The notes under the pieces: model-generated
What the model was told of the DNA's origin: nothing
The model's database searches: none
Seen by the model: only the letters and a program-made list of their open reading frames with translations
Shown here: positions 33,378-44,918 of the stretch, piece after piece
Position numbering within the stretch: position 1 is the stretch's first letter
How the letters are laid out: the number at the start of each line of letters is the position of its first letter
Translations under genes and position numbers: made by a program
Source: Lolium rigidum
Lineage: Eukaryota; Streptophyta; Magnoliopsida; Poales; Poaceae
Direction of reading: 5' to 3'
Length of the DNA: 64,000 nucleotides
Assembly: GCF_022539505.1 (NCBI RefSeq)
Contig: NC_061508.1
Span: 95,273,276-95,337,275 of the forward strand

Positions 33378-34043
33378 ATGGACAACAATGAGCTTCTTAT
33401 TCTATTTCCTGATTTAAAACATGGATTGTTTGATGCGAAAATTAAAAAACCTATGAAATTTTATTTGCATGTTGGTAGTAATATTAGTATGAACGCTTTG
33501 AACACCATTGTTGATAATAATATAGAAAGTTCTAAGCTTGGGGAAGCTGGTTTTCATGATCTTTTTAGTCCTCCAAGCATTGAGGAGAAAATTTTCTTTG
33601 ATGATACTTTGCCTCCTATATTTGATGATGAGAATAATAATGATAGCTACTTTGTTGAATTTGCTACCACTATTACTAATAAAATTGATTATGCTTATGT
33701 GGAGAGTAATAATTTTATGCATGAGACTCATGATAAGAATGCTTTATGTGATAGTTATATTGTTGAGTTTGCTCATGATGCTACTGAAAGTTATTATGAG
33801 AGAGGAAAATATGGTGGTAGAAATTTTCATGTTACTAAAACACCTCTCTATATGCTTAAAATCTTGAAGTTGAGCTTATCTAGTTTTTCTATGCTTATGG
33901 CATTATGCTTCTTGAATTTGTTTATTTACAAGATTCCTATGCATAGGAAGCATGTTAGACTTAAATGTGTTTTGAATTTGCCTCTTGATGCTCTCTTTTG
34001 CTTCAAATACTATTTCTTGCGAGTGCATCATCAAAACTACTGA
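33378..34043 (+). CDS. element A cargo ORF, 221 residues, unknown function
   Basis: An intact frame from ATG (33378) to stop occupies the place of gag-pol. The first 150 residues are acidic and asparagine-rich, with an internal repeat (DSYFVEFA, DSYIVEFA). Residues about 155-185 are strongly hydrophobic (LSSFSMLMALCFLNLFIYKI), a likely membrane segment, and are followed by a basic, cysteine-containing tail. No gag, protease or nuclease motif is present. I recall similar proteins annotated as uncharacterised in Triticeae, which would fit a repeated element ORF, but this was not checked. Expression would start from the 5' LTR. An env-like remnant or an unrelated acquired gene are both possible. 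Confidence 0.6.
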   Translation: MDNNELLILFPDLKHGLFDAKIKKPMKFYLHVGSNISMNALNTIVDNNIESSKLGEAGFHDLFSPPSIEEKIFFDDTLPPIFDDENNNDSYFVEFATTITNKIDYAYVESNNFMHETHDKNALCDSYIVEFAHDATESYYERGKYGGRNFHVTKTPLYMLKILKLSLSSFSMLMALCFLNLFIYKIPMHRKHVRLKCVLNLPLDALFCFKYYFLRVHHQNY

Positions 34044-36616
34044 GCCCATCTTAACGGCTATAAAGAAAGAACTTCTTGGGAGATAACCCATGTGTTATTT
34101 TGCTACAGTACTTTGTTTTATATTTGTGTATTGGAAGTTGTTTACTACTGTAGCAACCTCTCCTTATCTTCGTTTTATGTTTTGTTGTGCCAAGTAAAGT
34201 CTTTGATAGTAAAGTAAGTACTAGATTTGGATTACTGCGCAGTTTCAGATTTCTTTGTTGTCACGAATCTGGGTCTACCTCCCTGTAGGTAGCTCAGAAA
34301 ATTAAGCCAATTTACGTGCATGATTCTCAGATATGTACGCAACTTTCATTCAATTTGGGCATTTTCATTTGAGCAAGTCTGGTGGCCTAATAAAATCCAT
34401 CTTTACGGACTGTTCTGTTTTGACAGATTCTGCCTTTTATTTCGCATTGCCTCTTTTGCTAGGTTGGATGAATTTCTTTGATCCATTAATGTCCAGTAGC
34501 TTTATGCAATGTCCAGAAGTGTTAAGAATGATTGTGTCACCTCTGAACATGTGAATTTTTATTATGCACTAACCCTCTAATGAGTTGTTTCGAGTTTGGT
34601 GTGGAGGAAGTTTTCAAGGATCAAGAGAGGAGTATGATGCAATATGATCAAGGAGAGTGAAAGCTCTAAGCTTGGGGATGCCCCGGTGGTTCACCCCTGC
34701 ATATTTTAAGAAGACTCAAGTGTCTAAGCTTGGGGATGCCCAAGGCATCCCCTTCTTGATCGACAACATTATCAGGTTCCTCCCCTGAAACTATATTTTT
34801 ATTCCGTCACATCTTATGCACTTTGCTTGGAGCGTCGGTTTGTTTTTATTTTTTGTTTTGTTTGAATAAAATGGATCCTAGCATTCACTTTATGGGAGAG
34901 ATACACGCTCCGCTGTAGCATATGGACAAGTATGTCCTTAGGCTCTACTCATAGTATTCATGGCGAAGTTTCATCTTCGTTAAATTGTTATATGGTTGGA
35001 ATTGGAAAATGCTACATGTAGTAACTCTAAAATGTCTTGGATAATTTGATACTTGGCAATTGTTGTGCTCATGTTTAAGCTCTTGCATCATATACTTTGC
35101 ACCCATTAATGAAGAAATACTTAGAGCTTGCTAATTTGGTTTGCATATTTGGTTTCTCTAGAGTCTAGATAACATCTAGTATTGAGTTTTGAACAACAAG
35201 GAAGACGGTATGGAGTCTTATGATGTCTACAATATGTCTTTTATGTGAGTTTTGTTATACCGTTCGTCCTTGTGTTTGTTTCAAATAACCTTGCTAGCCT
35301 AAACCTTGTATCGAGAGGGAATACTTCTCATGCATCCAAAATACTTGAGCCAACCACTATGCCATTTGTGTCCACCATACCTACCTACTACATGGTATTT
35401 ATCCGCCATTCCAAAGTAAATTGCTTGAGTGCTACCTTTAAAATTCCATCATTCACCTTTGCAATATATAGCTCATGGGACAAGTAGCTTAAAAACTATT
35501 GTGGTATTGAATATGTACTTATGCACTTTATCTCTTATTAAGTTGCTTGTTGTACGATAACCATGCTTTTGGGGACGCCATCAACTATTCTTTGTTCAAT
35601 ATCATGTGAGTTGCTATGCATGTCCGTCTTGTCTGAAGTAAGAGAGATCTACCACCATTATGGTTGGAGCATGCATATTGTTAGAGAAGAGCATTGGGCC
35701 GCTAACTAAAGCCACGATCCATGGTGGAAGTTTCAGTTTTGGACACATATCATCAATCTCATATGAGAATAATAATTGTTGCCACATGCTTATGCATTAA
35801 AGAGGAGTCCATTATCTGTTGTCCATGATGTCCCGGTATGGATGTCTAAGTTGAGAATAATCAAAAGCGAGAAATCCAAAATGCGAGCTTTCTCCTTAGA
35901 CCTTTGTACAGGCGGCATGGAGGTACCCCATTGTGACACTTGGTTAAAACATGTGCATTGCAAAGATCCGGTAGTCCAAGCTAATTAGGACAAGGTGCGG
36001 GCACTATTAGTATACTATGCATGAGACTTGCAACTTGTAAGATATAACTTTCATAACTCATATGCTTTATTACTACCGTTGACAAAATTGTTTCATGTTT
36101 TCAAAATAAAAGCTCTAGCACAAATATAGCAATCGATGCTTTCCTCTTTGAAGGACCATTCTTTTTACTTTTATGTTGAGTCAGTTCACCTATCTCTCTC
36201 CACCTCAAGAAGCAAACACTTGTGTGAACTGTGCATTGATTCTTACATACTTGCATATTGCACTTGTTATATTACTCTATGTTGACAATTATCAATGAGA
36301 TATACATGTTATAAGTTGAAAGCAACCGCTGAAACTTCATCTTCCTTTGTGTTGCTTCAATACCTCTACTTTGAATTATTGCTTTATGAGTTAACTCTTA
36401 TGCAAGACTTATTGATGCTTGTCTTTAAGTACTATTCATGAAAAGTCTTTGCTTTATGATTCGGCTTGTTTACTCATGTCATTACCATTGTTTTGATCGT
36501 TGTATTCATTACATATGTTTACAATATGATCAAGTTTATGATGGCATGTCACTCCAGAAATTATCTTTGTTATCGTTTTACCTGCTCGGGACGAGCAGAA
36601 CTAAGCTTGGGGATGC
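34044..36616 (+). other. element A non-coding 3' half
   Basis: The region has no sizeable frame and is homologous to 51327-53883 of B and, inverted, to 46635-48503 plus 55480-55870 of C. AAGCTTGGGGATGC occurs at about 34668, 34727 and 36603, the last being the polypurine tract. GGGGATGCC-CAA-GGCATCCCC at 34732-34752 is a perfect hairpin. Confidence 0.7.
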
Positions 36617-38328
36617 TGATACGTCTCCGACGTATCGATAATTTCTTATGTTCCATGCCACATTATTGATGTTATCTACATGTTTTATGCACAATTTATG
36701 TCATACTCGTGCATTTTCTGGAACTAACCTATTAACAAGATGCCGAAGTGCCGGTTCTCGTTTTCTGCTGTTTTTGGTTTCGAAATCCTAGTAACGAAAT
36801 ATTCTCGGAATCGGACGAAATCAAGACCCGGGTTCCTATTTTTCCCGGAACCATCCGGAACACCCGAGAGCCGCCGTAGGGAAGCACCGGGGGCCCCACA
36901 CCACACCCGGCGCGGCCAGAGGGGGGCCGCGCCGCCCTATGGTGTGGGCCCCCCAGGCCCCCTCCGAGGCTCCCCTTCCGCCTATTTAAAGCCTCCGTCG
37001 CGAAAACCCTGAGGCGGAAAAACCACGATACGGAAAACCTTCCAGAGCCGCCGCCATCGCGAAGGCAAGATCTGGGAGACAAGAGTCTCTGTTCCGGCAC
37101 GCTGCCGGAGCGGGGAAGTGCCCCCGGAAGGCTTCTCCATCGACACCGCTGCCATCTCCACCGCCATCTTCATCACCGCTGCTGCTCCCATGAGGAGGGA
37201 GTAGTTCTCCATCGAGGCTCGGGGCTGTACCGGTAGCTATGTGGTTCATCTCTCTCCTATGTACTTCAATACAATAATCTCATGAGCTGCCTTACATGAT
37301 TGAGATTCATATAATGATGCTTGTAATCTAGATGTCATTGTGCTAGTCAAGTGAGTTTTACTTATGTGATCTCCGGAGACTCCTTGTCCCACGTGTGTAA
37401 AGGTGACAAGTGTGTGCACCGTGTGGGTCTCTTAGGCTATATTTCACGGAATACTTACTCACCGTTATGAATGGCGTAGTGAAGTGCTTATTTATATCTC
37501 TTTATGATTGCAATGTGTTTTGTATCACAATTTATCTATGTGCTACTCTAGTGATGTTATTAAAGTAGTTTTATTCCTCCCGCACGGTGTAATGGTGACG
37601 AGTGTGTGCATCCGTGTTAGTACTTGGCGTATGCTATGATCATGATCTCTTGTAGATTGTGAAGTTAACTATTGCTATGATAGTATTGATGTGATCTATT
37701 CCACCTACATAGCGTGAAGGTGACGAGTGTGCATGCTTTGTGTTAGTACTTGGTTTAGTCGTGTCGATCTTTCTTGCACTCTAAGGTTATTTAAATATGA
37801 ACATTGAATTGTGGAGCTTGTTAACTCCGGCATTGAGGGTTCGTGTAATCCTACGCAATGTGTTCATCATCCAACAAGAGTGTAGAGTATGCATTTATCT
37901 ATTCTGTTACGTGATTAATGTTGAGAGTGTCCACTAGTGAAAGTCTAATCCCTAGGCCTTGTTCCTAAATATCGCTATCGCTGCTTGTTTACTTGTTTTG
38001 CTGCGTTACTACTGCTGCGTTACTACTCGCTTGTTTACTCGTCCTGGGCAAAGCACTTTTCCGGTGCCGTTGCCACTACTATTTCATACCACTCGTATTT
38101 CACTATCTCTTCGCCGAACTAGTGCACCTATTAGGTGTGTTGGGGACACAAGAGACTTCTTGCTTTGTGGTTGCGAGGGTTGCATGCGAGGGATATCTTT
38201 GACCTCTTCCTCCCTGAGTTCGATAAACCTTGGGTGATCCACTTAAGGGAAACTTGCTGCTGTTCTACAAACCTCTGCTCTTGGAGGCCCAACACTGTCT
38301 ACAAGAATAGAAGCTCCCGTAGACATCA
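36617..38328 (+). repeat. element A 3' LTR
   Basis: A 1712-bp partner of 31503-33212, differing by scattered substitutions and one-base indels. This makes element A clearly older than the copia element. Confidence 0.9.
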
Positions 38329-38434
38329 GCGACCAATCATCACGAGCATTTTGGCCCTAGAGGCCTAGGCCCCTAATGATGCATTCCGAACTACTAAACA
38401 AATTACTAAAAGTGGCTTGAAGTTCGGTTCAAAC

Positions 38435-38616
38435 GAGAAAATTACAAAAAACCACCACATTTCAGGCAGTTGTTTCAAAAAACCATCACTTTATAAAAAA
38501 GTTTTAAAAAACCACCACTCTACAGGTAACACGTAACATGAAGCACTGATTCACCTCTAAAGCTGGTTTAATCACGAAACTGACTACTGGGACCTTTTGT
38601 CAGGTTGACATGGCAT
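38435..38616 (+). repeat. Pack-MULE left TIR
   Basis: It matches the inverse of 39785-39967 with few mismatches over the outer 150 bases. The inner 30 bases are weaker. Confidence 0.85.
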
Positions 38617-39784
38617 GTACATTTTGCAATAAGAGCCTTCATATAGTATAAATTTTAATTGTGTGGGCCTCGTGTCCTTCTTCCCAAAGAACCATTGCAG
38701 CCCATGGTGGCTCCTCCGTGCCCGGCCGCCGTCGCCGGTGCAGGCCCTCCCCACCACCTCCTCCTCCGCCCCTACCCCAGCTTCTTCCCCCGCTCTGCAC
38801 CGACGTGATGGCCGTCGCCGACGCCTTACCTTCGTTTTCCCTGGTGTGCTCGCCCCCGTGCTCTGGATCCCGTCGTGGCCCTGCACCGGAGTACTGGCCC
38901 TCGCTGCCCTGACCTTCACCCAGACGCGCGCGCCCCGCCACGGTCACCGGCATGCTCGCCCCCGCCATGGATTTTTCCCGCGGCCACCTGCGCCCGCCCG
39001 CCGCCGGAGCACGCCCAGCCGTGCCACGGCCGAGCTCGCCCTCGCCGCCCGCGCTGCCCCCTCGCGGATCTAGCCCGTTCTGGCCCTGGCCAAGCTCGCC
39101 CGCGCCACCCTGTAGGAGATCGGCTGCGGCCGCCGGCGTAGCTCCACAGGTCGGCGTCGACCTCGTCCGCACTCGCACGCCCGTCCACTCGCCCATGCTC
39201 GCACACCACCGGGACAAATATTCTCGGTGCACGACCACGGCCCAAACCGGGCGGAGCCCCAAGCGACTGCGGCAACGGCGCGCGCAACCAGGACCTCCAC
39301 ACGGCGGCGCGCGACCGGGACCTCCAACCGCTGATGCCGCACTTGCTCGCACGCTGCGGCGGACCTTCTCGAGCTCGGCCCGTGGGTCTTGTAGGATGCT
39401 CGGCGAGGGTCGGTGAAGCTTACTCCGACGCGAATTCGTCGCCGGAGTCATAGCGGCGCGCAAAATAAGGCGGCGGCGACGATGGCCAGCACGGAGGTGC
39501 AAGACAACAGCGGGATCCAAATCCAGCACACCACGGAGGCGAGGGGCCACGCGCGCCCTATTTGTGGGTCGACGGCCGGGGGCAGGGGAGAAGGTGGTGG
39601 TGGGGGAGGGCATGCGCCGGTAGCCGGGCACGGAAGAGATAGTGCGGTGGTGCTTCTCACCCTTTTTTTTTTGAGAAAAAAAGAGGATAAGAGAGGATGC
39701 CATCTGACAAGTGGACCCCCTAAAATTTACAGAAAAACCCAGAACCAGTACCAATTTATGTGTGTCTCATGTAACCATGACCGA

Positions 39785-39967
39785 CATGCCACATCATCCT
39801 GACAGTGGGGTCCACAGGTCAGTTTCGTGATTAAACCAGCTTTAGAGGTGAATCAGTGCTTCTTGTTACGTGTTACCTGTAGACTGGTGGTTTTTTTAAA
39901 CTTTTTTATAAAGTGGTGGTTTTTTGAACCAACTGACTGATATGTGGTGGTTTTTTGTAATTTTCTC
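39785..39967 (-). repeat. Pack-MULE right TIR
   Basis: Inverse partner of 38435-38616, ending TTTTGTAATTTTCTC before the target duplication. Confidence 0.85.
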
Positions 39968-39976
39968 GGTTCAAAC

Positions 39977-40199
39977 GGGCTAACGCCCAGGAAGCCTGTC
40001 CCTCAAAAGCCCCAAAATTGATCCAGGATATCAAACGCGTCCTTAACCTCCTGGGAATTCTCCTTTGATGCGCACTAACTGAGAGTGCACTATGGAAACT
40101 AGTGTCCTGGGTGTTATGATCAATTGGCAAAACGGATGAGGCAAACTAGATTCTGTTGATGAGGCAAACTGATTCTGGTAATCCACCATGGTGTCCCAC
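39977..40199. other. intergenic, no gene supported
   Basis: A short low-copy-looking spacer with no motif recognised. Confidence 0.35.
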
Positions 40200-40497
40200 G
40201 TGTTTGGATCGCAGGGTTAAAAAAATATAGGAAAAACACAGGAACCTCACAAATCACAACAGAAAAGAATTGCAGGAATAGTCGTTTGAATGGAACACAA
40301 GAAATTCAATTCACAGAAAAAGTGGCCCAAACGTGTGCGCTTGAGTCTAAGAAAGAGGTTGGAGTGGATGTTTAAATTCCTATAAAATTGATGCATAGGA
40401 ATTCATAGTAATTTATGTAGCGCCATTAAGGTAATCCATAGGAAAAAATCCTAAAAAATCTTATGAAATCTCTATAATTCAGAGGCTTTTGGCTTGC
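40200..40497. mobile_element. MITE-like repeat
   Basis: It begins TGTTTGGATCGCAGG and contains repeated TAGGAAAAA-type words and CCTATAAAATTGATGCATAGG, a composition I associate with a common grass MITE family. The ends are not clean inverses and no target duplication was confirmed. Confidence 0.35.
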
Positions 40498-41119
40498 AGA
40501 AGTTATCCTCGCGCCTCTTCCCTTTCGCATCTTATAACATGCACAACACTGAGTTGCTAGTTTGGGCGCTAGAGGAAAATAGTCGATAGCATCTGTGCCA
40601 GAGTTTGATCAGTGAAGGTACCGTACAAGCCTGAGCTGATCTAATCATCATTTTGCAGGGTAAAGGCATAAACCGATTTGCCAAAAAGAAGTTTCTAAGA
40701 CAAGCCGGTTCCACCAGTTCCATCTATAGAACATCAGCATTCACCAGACTTCACCACGTGACAGCTATGCAACACCCAGATCCTCCAGAAGTTTGTACGA
40801 ATAAGTTGGTTGCTGTTCATCGCCCTAACTTCACTGTTTAGACTAATAAGCAACAACTGGGTCTGACGTACACCGGAAACAATCCCAAAGGCATAGTAAA
40901 CCAGATCCATATATTCCAGGTAACCATTGGAGCAGATCTCCTATGGACTGTTAGTTGTCTTGCATTACCCACCATTGCGAGATCACATAGTTCTACATTT
41001 ATACACTGTCTCGATAGATAGAAATCTCACCCCTAATGGAGTTACAACACAGGATGATCATGATGCTAGGCACATCCAAAATCAACAAGTCATCTAGCTA
41101 ACCACGGCTCAAGATGCAT
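40498..41119 (-). other. 3' flank of the SAM gene
   Basis: No coding feature is supported. The part next to 41120 should include the SAM gene 3' UTR. Confidence 0.35.
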
Positions 41120-42572
41120 TCAGCTGGTAGGTGGTAGTGATTTTGAGGACTTCTTTCTCTTGGAAGCCAATGCCGATAGTATCTTTTTCCGTGGGCCCTG
41201 CAAGCAGAATCAAGTTAGCAAATTAATATGGATGGAGCATCTTGGGAAGAAGACACTATGTGACTAGAGTACACATTGGTAAAGTCAGAGATCAAGCTTT
41301 AGGCAAAAGCTTTACAGGGACAGCAAGAAAAATGAAAGCTACAAAATAATAAATGGACATCGTTGTAGTAAGCGGGGCATGGTATAACTCAAGAAAATGG
41401 TTTGCCAAACCTTTACCTGGGCTGTCAGCTACTTTGTATATAATAAGTTTGATGACACTGAAGCTGAACGCATAGATAAAGTGGAGCTTAAGGTACAAAT
41501 TACTTGACCAGTTTATTTCAGTCTACCCAACCAATGCTTATACTTGTTATCCCAGGAGTGGACTAGATCATATACACGTTAATAACTGAGCTGACTGGAT
41601 ACAAACTCTGTACATACACACACGCCAAGCAAAAGAAAATGAAAGACATAATCAGTACACTAAATCATTCGACTGCAACAATTTCACTTTGATAGCTCTA
41701 CCAACCTCATCCAGAGAAGATCAGCACAAATCGTTATACCAGTTTAGTCTTCTCAGGAAGAAAGATTTCATATTTTAACAACATAGTTTAAACACATTTT
41801 GGGGGAAAAGGGGACAAACTTCTAAACTGTACAATAAATAATTTATCAAGTTCTTGCAGTACCATTGGAATTCCTAAAGACTTCATATCTTCCTCATTCA
41901 TGTGAACCAGTGCTTTCATATCAACCTGAAAAGTGAATATACATCAACAAATTTAGTAGCACATCCACGGTTTGAAATTGCCACATAAATCAAACATGCC
42001 TCTTCAGCCTGGAAATTTATGGAATACTTCTCCAGATCAAGAGACTTAAGCAATCTGTCAAGCGAGGTATCAGCCTGCACGTTCCAAATAAACAAATTAT
42101 TAGCATTCACTAGAGCATACACAATGATGACACCCTAAAGTAAGCAACAAGCATCTAGTATTTTAGACAAGAATAACCGTTCAGCGTACAGTCATACTAA
42201 ACTAGGAAGATTACACTTTTGGATCCAAACAAGCAAACATCCCACAGATGCAAGGGATTAACATACATAAGAATCTATACCAAACTTAAAAGATCAGGAT
42301 CAAATTAAAGGTTGCACATATTAAATGTTCAGACAGAAAGCAGTTCCATTGTATTGACAGCACTCGCCAAATAAATCAAAGGGTAACATGCTAATACAGT
42401 ATTCACCTATTAGACTAGAAGACCAAACGAAATAGTAATAGCAAATCAGGATAAGAACTTATAAGAATACACATAGAACTATCCCACCTTTTCCTGGGAT
42501 TGCTTGGGTGCAGTTGGTGCGTTTACTTTTTGAGTGACAGGAAGGGCAGGAGGAGGAGGAGGAGGAGGAGGA

Positions 42573-42613
<41 letters not shown>

Positions 42614-43770
42614 GAGTTTCCTCTTTTGAACAGGTTTAGCACTCTTAGCAATCTCAGCTACAGGTTCTGGGACCTGAATTTTGCTACTGAGTTGAGGGCG
42701 TCGAACTCCAGATAACTTTTCACGAAGATCTGGAACTGATGATCTCCTCACAACCTGGGTGCTTTGCCTAAAGTGTGATTTTTGGACTGCTTGGAGATTT
42801 CTGGAAGCAAGTACAGCTTAACCATGCACAACAGAAGAACCAAGATAACAGTAAATCTCCAAAGGGGACGTAGAAAGAAATGGCATGCTCAAAATTATTC
42901 AGGCACTCTTCCTTACATGGACTTTGGGTTCCCACAGAATCCTTGTAGAGCTCACGCCTCCAAGTCCCATCAACTTGGCGAAACCTGTAAAACGCCCAAT
43001 ATGAAAGATGTTAAGAATATCAGTTTCCTCTCTCTAAAGAAGTGCGTTAACAATTTGCAGTTAGGGGACCAGGTGAAAACAATGCGCCCATTCAAGAATT
43101 TTAATAAGCTGAAACATCACCAAGCACTCAGGCAGGACAAGATGGGGCGATGCCAACTGGTATCTAGATGATCAGCCTTGCTGTCACAAGAACCGCCATC
43201 AGTGCCAAAATTGTTCCATATCACGCAATGCTGGTGCACACGGGCATAATGTTCTAAACGTATTTGAAATAAGTGAGAATGCAAGAAAGGCCGCTGATTG
43301 ATCACATTTGCAGAAGCAACAGTAGCGGTTCCTCTATGTCTGATTAATCACACCGCCAGCAAAAACCACTAGAGACTAGACAGAGTAGCTACTGATCGGA
43401 TCCTATGTTCCATAATAGCCAAACTCCGGATCCCATGTACGACACACCTAATCAGACCCACTTACACCGAAAAGGGCACTGAGCTCCGCTGATCAAGCAT
43501 CAAGCTAGCTACCGAGAGCACGAACTCCCCGATTCCACGGCCCTCAGCCACATTTCGGACCCATCTCGACTCGATTACGGATCTCAGAGCAGAGGCTGCG
43601 AGCGTGCAACATCAAGCAGCGCAAGAAACAGCTGAAGTAGCAGTGGTACCGAGCGAGCGAGCGCACCTTTTGGCGGAGTCGGGCCGCGGGCGAGAGCCTC
43701 CGCCGCCGCCTCCGGAGCCGAGGCGGTCCCTGACGGAGCGCTTCCGCCCGGAGACCCTGTCGGCGTACAT
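41120..43770 (-). CDS. SAM-domain protein
   Basis: Six exons on the minus strand join in frame into 238 residues: 43770-43667, 42984-42917, 42816-42488, 42074-42000, 41925-41863 and 41197-41120. The start MYADRVSGRKRSVRDRLGSG and the later VPDLREKLSGV match a plant family of small SAM-domain proteins I recall from Arabidopsis and rice. The C-terminal third is the SAM domain (LDRLLKSLDLEKYSINFQAEE, VDMKALVHMNEEDMKSLGIPM, GPRKKILSAL), which mediates protein-protein contacts. The tail is basic. The middle carries alanine then proline runs encoded by a microsatellite. Intron 4 appears to use a GC donor at 41999-41998; the other introns are GT-AG. The exact function is unknown. Confidence 0.88.
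42548..42613 (-). repeat. coding microsatellite (GGA)n(GCA)n
   Basis: On the plus strand about nine AGG/GGA triplets are followed by about twelve GCA triplets. On the coding strand this gives about 12 alanines then 9 prolines in the SAM protein. Length polymorphism is likely. Confidence 0.9.
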
Positions 43771-44090
43771 CGCGGGCGCGGATGGAGGCGAGGGCGGCAG
43801 CGGCGAGCGCGTAGGGTTTCGTCGGCGAGAAGCGGAGCGGCGGAGAGGCCGGGGACGGAATCGGCGAGAGGCGGAGGTGCTTTTGGGAATTTTTCTCAGG
43901 CAGGCACCAGTATAATTGCGAAGTCTCGGAAGGGCGAAACAGGGTGCAAGCGGTAGCGGGCCGTCTGCGGCGCCGCAGATTTAGGCCCACTTAAGTACAT
44001 ACGCGGGCTCCCACAGATAATGAAGAAAAATAAGCGGCGGATGCGGGCCAGCCCGAATCGCAGCTCGGGGCGGCGGATGCGGACCGGGGC
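43771..44090. promoter_or_regulatory. SAM gene 5' flank, GC-rich
   Basis: Contains the 5' UTR and core promoter of the SAM gene, and the start of a head-to-head gene fragment on the plus strand. No specific motif is claimed. Confidence 0.4.
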
Positions 44091-44526
44091 GGCGGCAGCG
44101 GCGACGGTGGAGGCACGGAGCTCTTCCTCTGCTTCACCTCCCGCCCCTCCATCATCTACTCTGGCTTGCGCCCCTCCGCCTCCTCCAAGGTCTACATCCC
44201 CGGCCGCGGCGGCGCCGGCGCTGCGTTCGTCTCCGGGAGCCTCAAGGCGGTCCGGTCGCATGTTCCCGACGGGTACGACAGCAGCGTCCGGGGCCCGACG
44301 TGGTAGGATGGGGGCCGTCGAGCTCTCCTCTCCCAAGGTCACCTGCACGGTTCCGCGGCGTCCGCCGCCGCGCTGCACTTCCTGTCCCGCCGCGGTGTCG
44401 GCGGGGGTCTTGGGTCGGGGTACAGCTTCCGCCGCCGGCGTGTGGACGTCCGGAACGGCGGCAAGAGATGACCCCCTTGTGCGAGCGCCCGCGCTCTGTC
44501 GCCGGCGACAAGAAACGTCGCAGTAG
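44091..44526 (+). pseudogene. broken plant-specific gene fragment (ELFLCFTSRPS family)
   Basis: One frame reads ELFLCFTSRPS near 44118-44150, then SSKVYIPGRGG and SGSLKAVRS. About 44255 the frame changes, and MFPTGTTAASGARRGRM and ELSSPKVTC continue in the next one. This order (TSRPS, S.K..PGR, SLK, MFPTG, SSPKVTC) is that of a plant family of unknown function that I recognise from memory. The rest of the family's C-terminal region is not found in frame. It lies head-to-head with the SAM gene and may be a decayed duplicate. Confidence 0.5.
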
Positions 44527-44893
44527 TACTACTAGCAAAGGCAGGGAGGAAGAAAGCCGATTGATTCGCTGCGGAAGAAGCGGTCTCCGCGTCCATGCGG
44601 GCTGCCGCAGGCGGCCCACTGATTGGCTGCGGGCTGATGCAGAAAACATGCGGGGCCCCGCGTCGTGTCCCACTTGCAGCCTGAGGCGAAAGGGCGCATT
44701 AATTTCCAACTCGGCCCATTGTGATTAAGAGAGTAAGAGCATGTGGGCTGGGCTCAGAACCAGCCCAATAAACAAAAAAGTGCAAATGTAATAGCTCGTT
44801 CTTAAAAAAAACATCTATGGCTGAATTTGTGGTTTTGCACTAAATAAAAAATGTCTCACAAAAGACACTATTCGTAAGAAAATTATAGTTTTC
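44527..44893. other. intergenic, no gene supported
   Basis: GC-rich then AT-rich spacer with no recognised feature. Confidence 0.35.
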
Positions 44894-44918
44894 AAACCTG
44901 CAAATCCATCAAGGAAAA
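44894..44918 (+). repeat. 25-bp direct repeat, left copy
   Basis: This 25-mer, which contains CCTGCAAATCCATCAAGG, is perfectly repeated at 60173-60197. The two copies bracket the 15-kb nest and about 280 bp of other DNA. It may be the target duplication of an older insertion. Confidence 0.7.

Larger units (their letters stand above)
31503..38328 (+). mobile_element. element A: non-autonomous Athila-type LTR retrotransposon
   Basis: This is a full 6826-bp element with the target duplication GCGAC (31498-31502 and 38329-38333). LTRs are 31503-33212 and 36617-38328, each TGATACGTC...GACATCA. A decayed tRNA-Asp primer site follows the 5' LTR, and the purine-rich AAGCTTGGGGATGC precedes the 3' LTR. 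The internal 3.4 kb has one sizeable intact frame (33378-34043) and no gag, protease, RT, RNase H or integrase, so it must rely on enzymes in trans. From memory the LTR start resembles the Sabrina/WHAM group of Triticeae gypsy elements; that name is not confirmed. Confidence 0.9.
38435..39967 (+). mobile_element. Pack-MULE candidate with long TIRs
   Basis: This 1533-bp element has the 9-bp target duplication GGTTCAAAC (38426-38434 and 39968-39976) and terminal inverted repeats of about 150-185 bp (38435 to about 38616, and about 39785 to 39967). The TIRs begin GAGAAAATTAC and include ACAGGTAACACGTAACA. The duplication length and long TIRs define a Mutator-like element. No transposase is present. 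The core, about 38690-39680, is very GC-rich and unlike the AT-rich arms, as expected for captured host gene pieces. Large frames occur in several phases, so none is called a gene. Confidence 0.85.

Noticed and set aside
31503..38328. Autonomous gypsy element
   Set aside because: No protease, RT, RNase H or integrase motif occurs in the 3.4-kb interior.
38639..39754. Minus-strand frame of about 371 codons
   Set aside because: It lies within the GC-rich core of the Pack-MULE candidate and runs into a TIR; overlapping frames in several phases are equally open.
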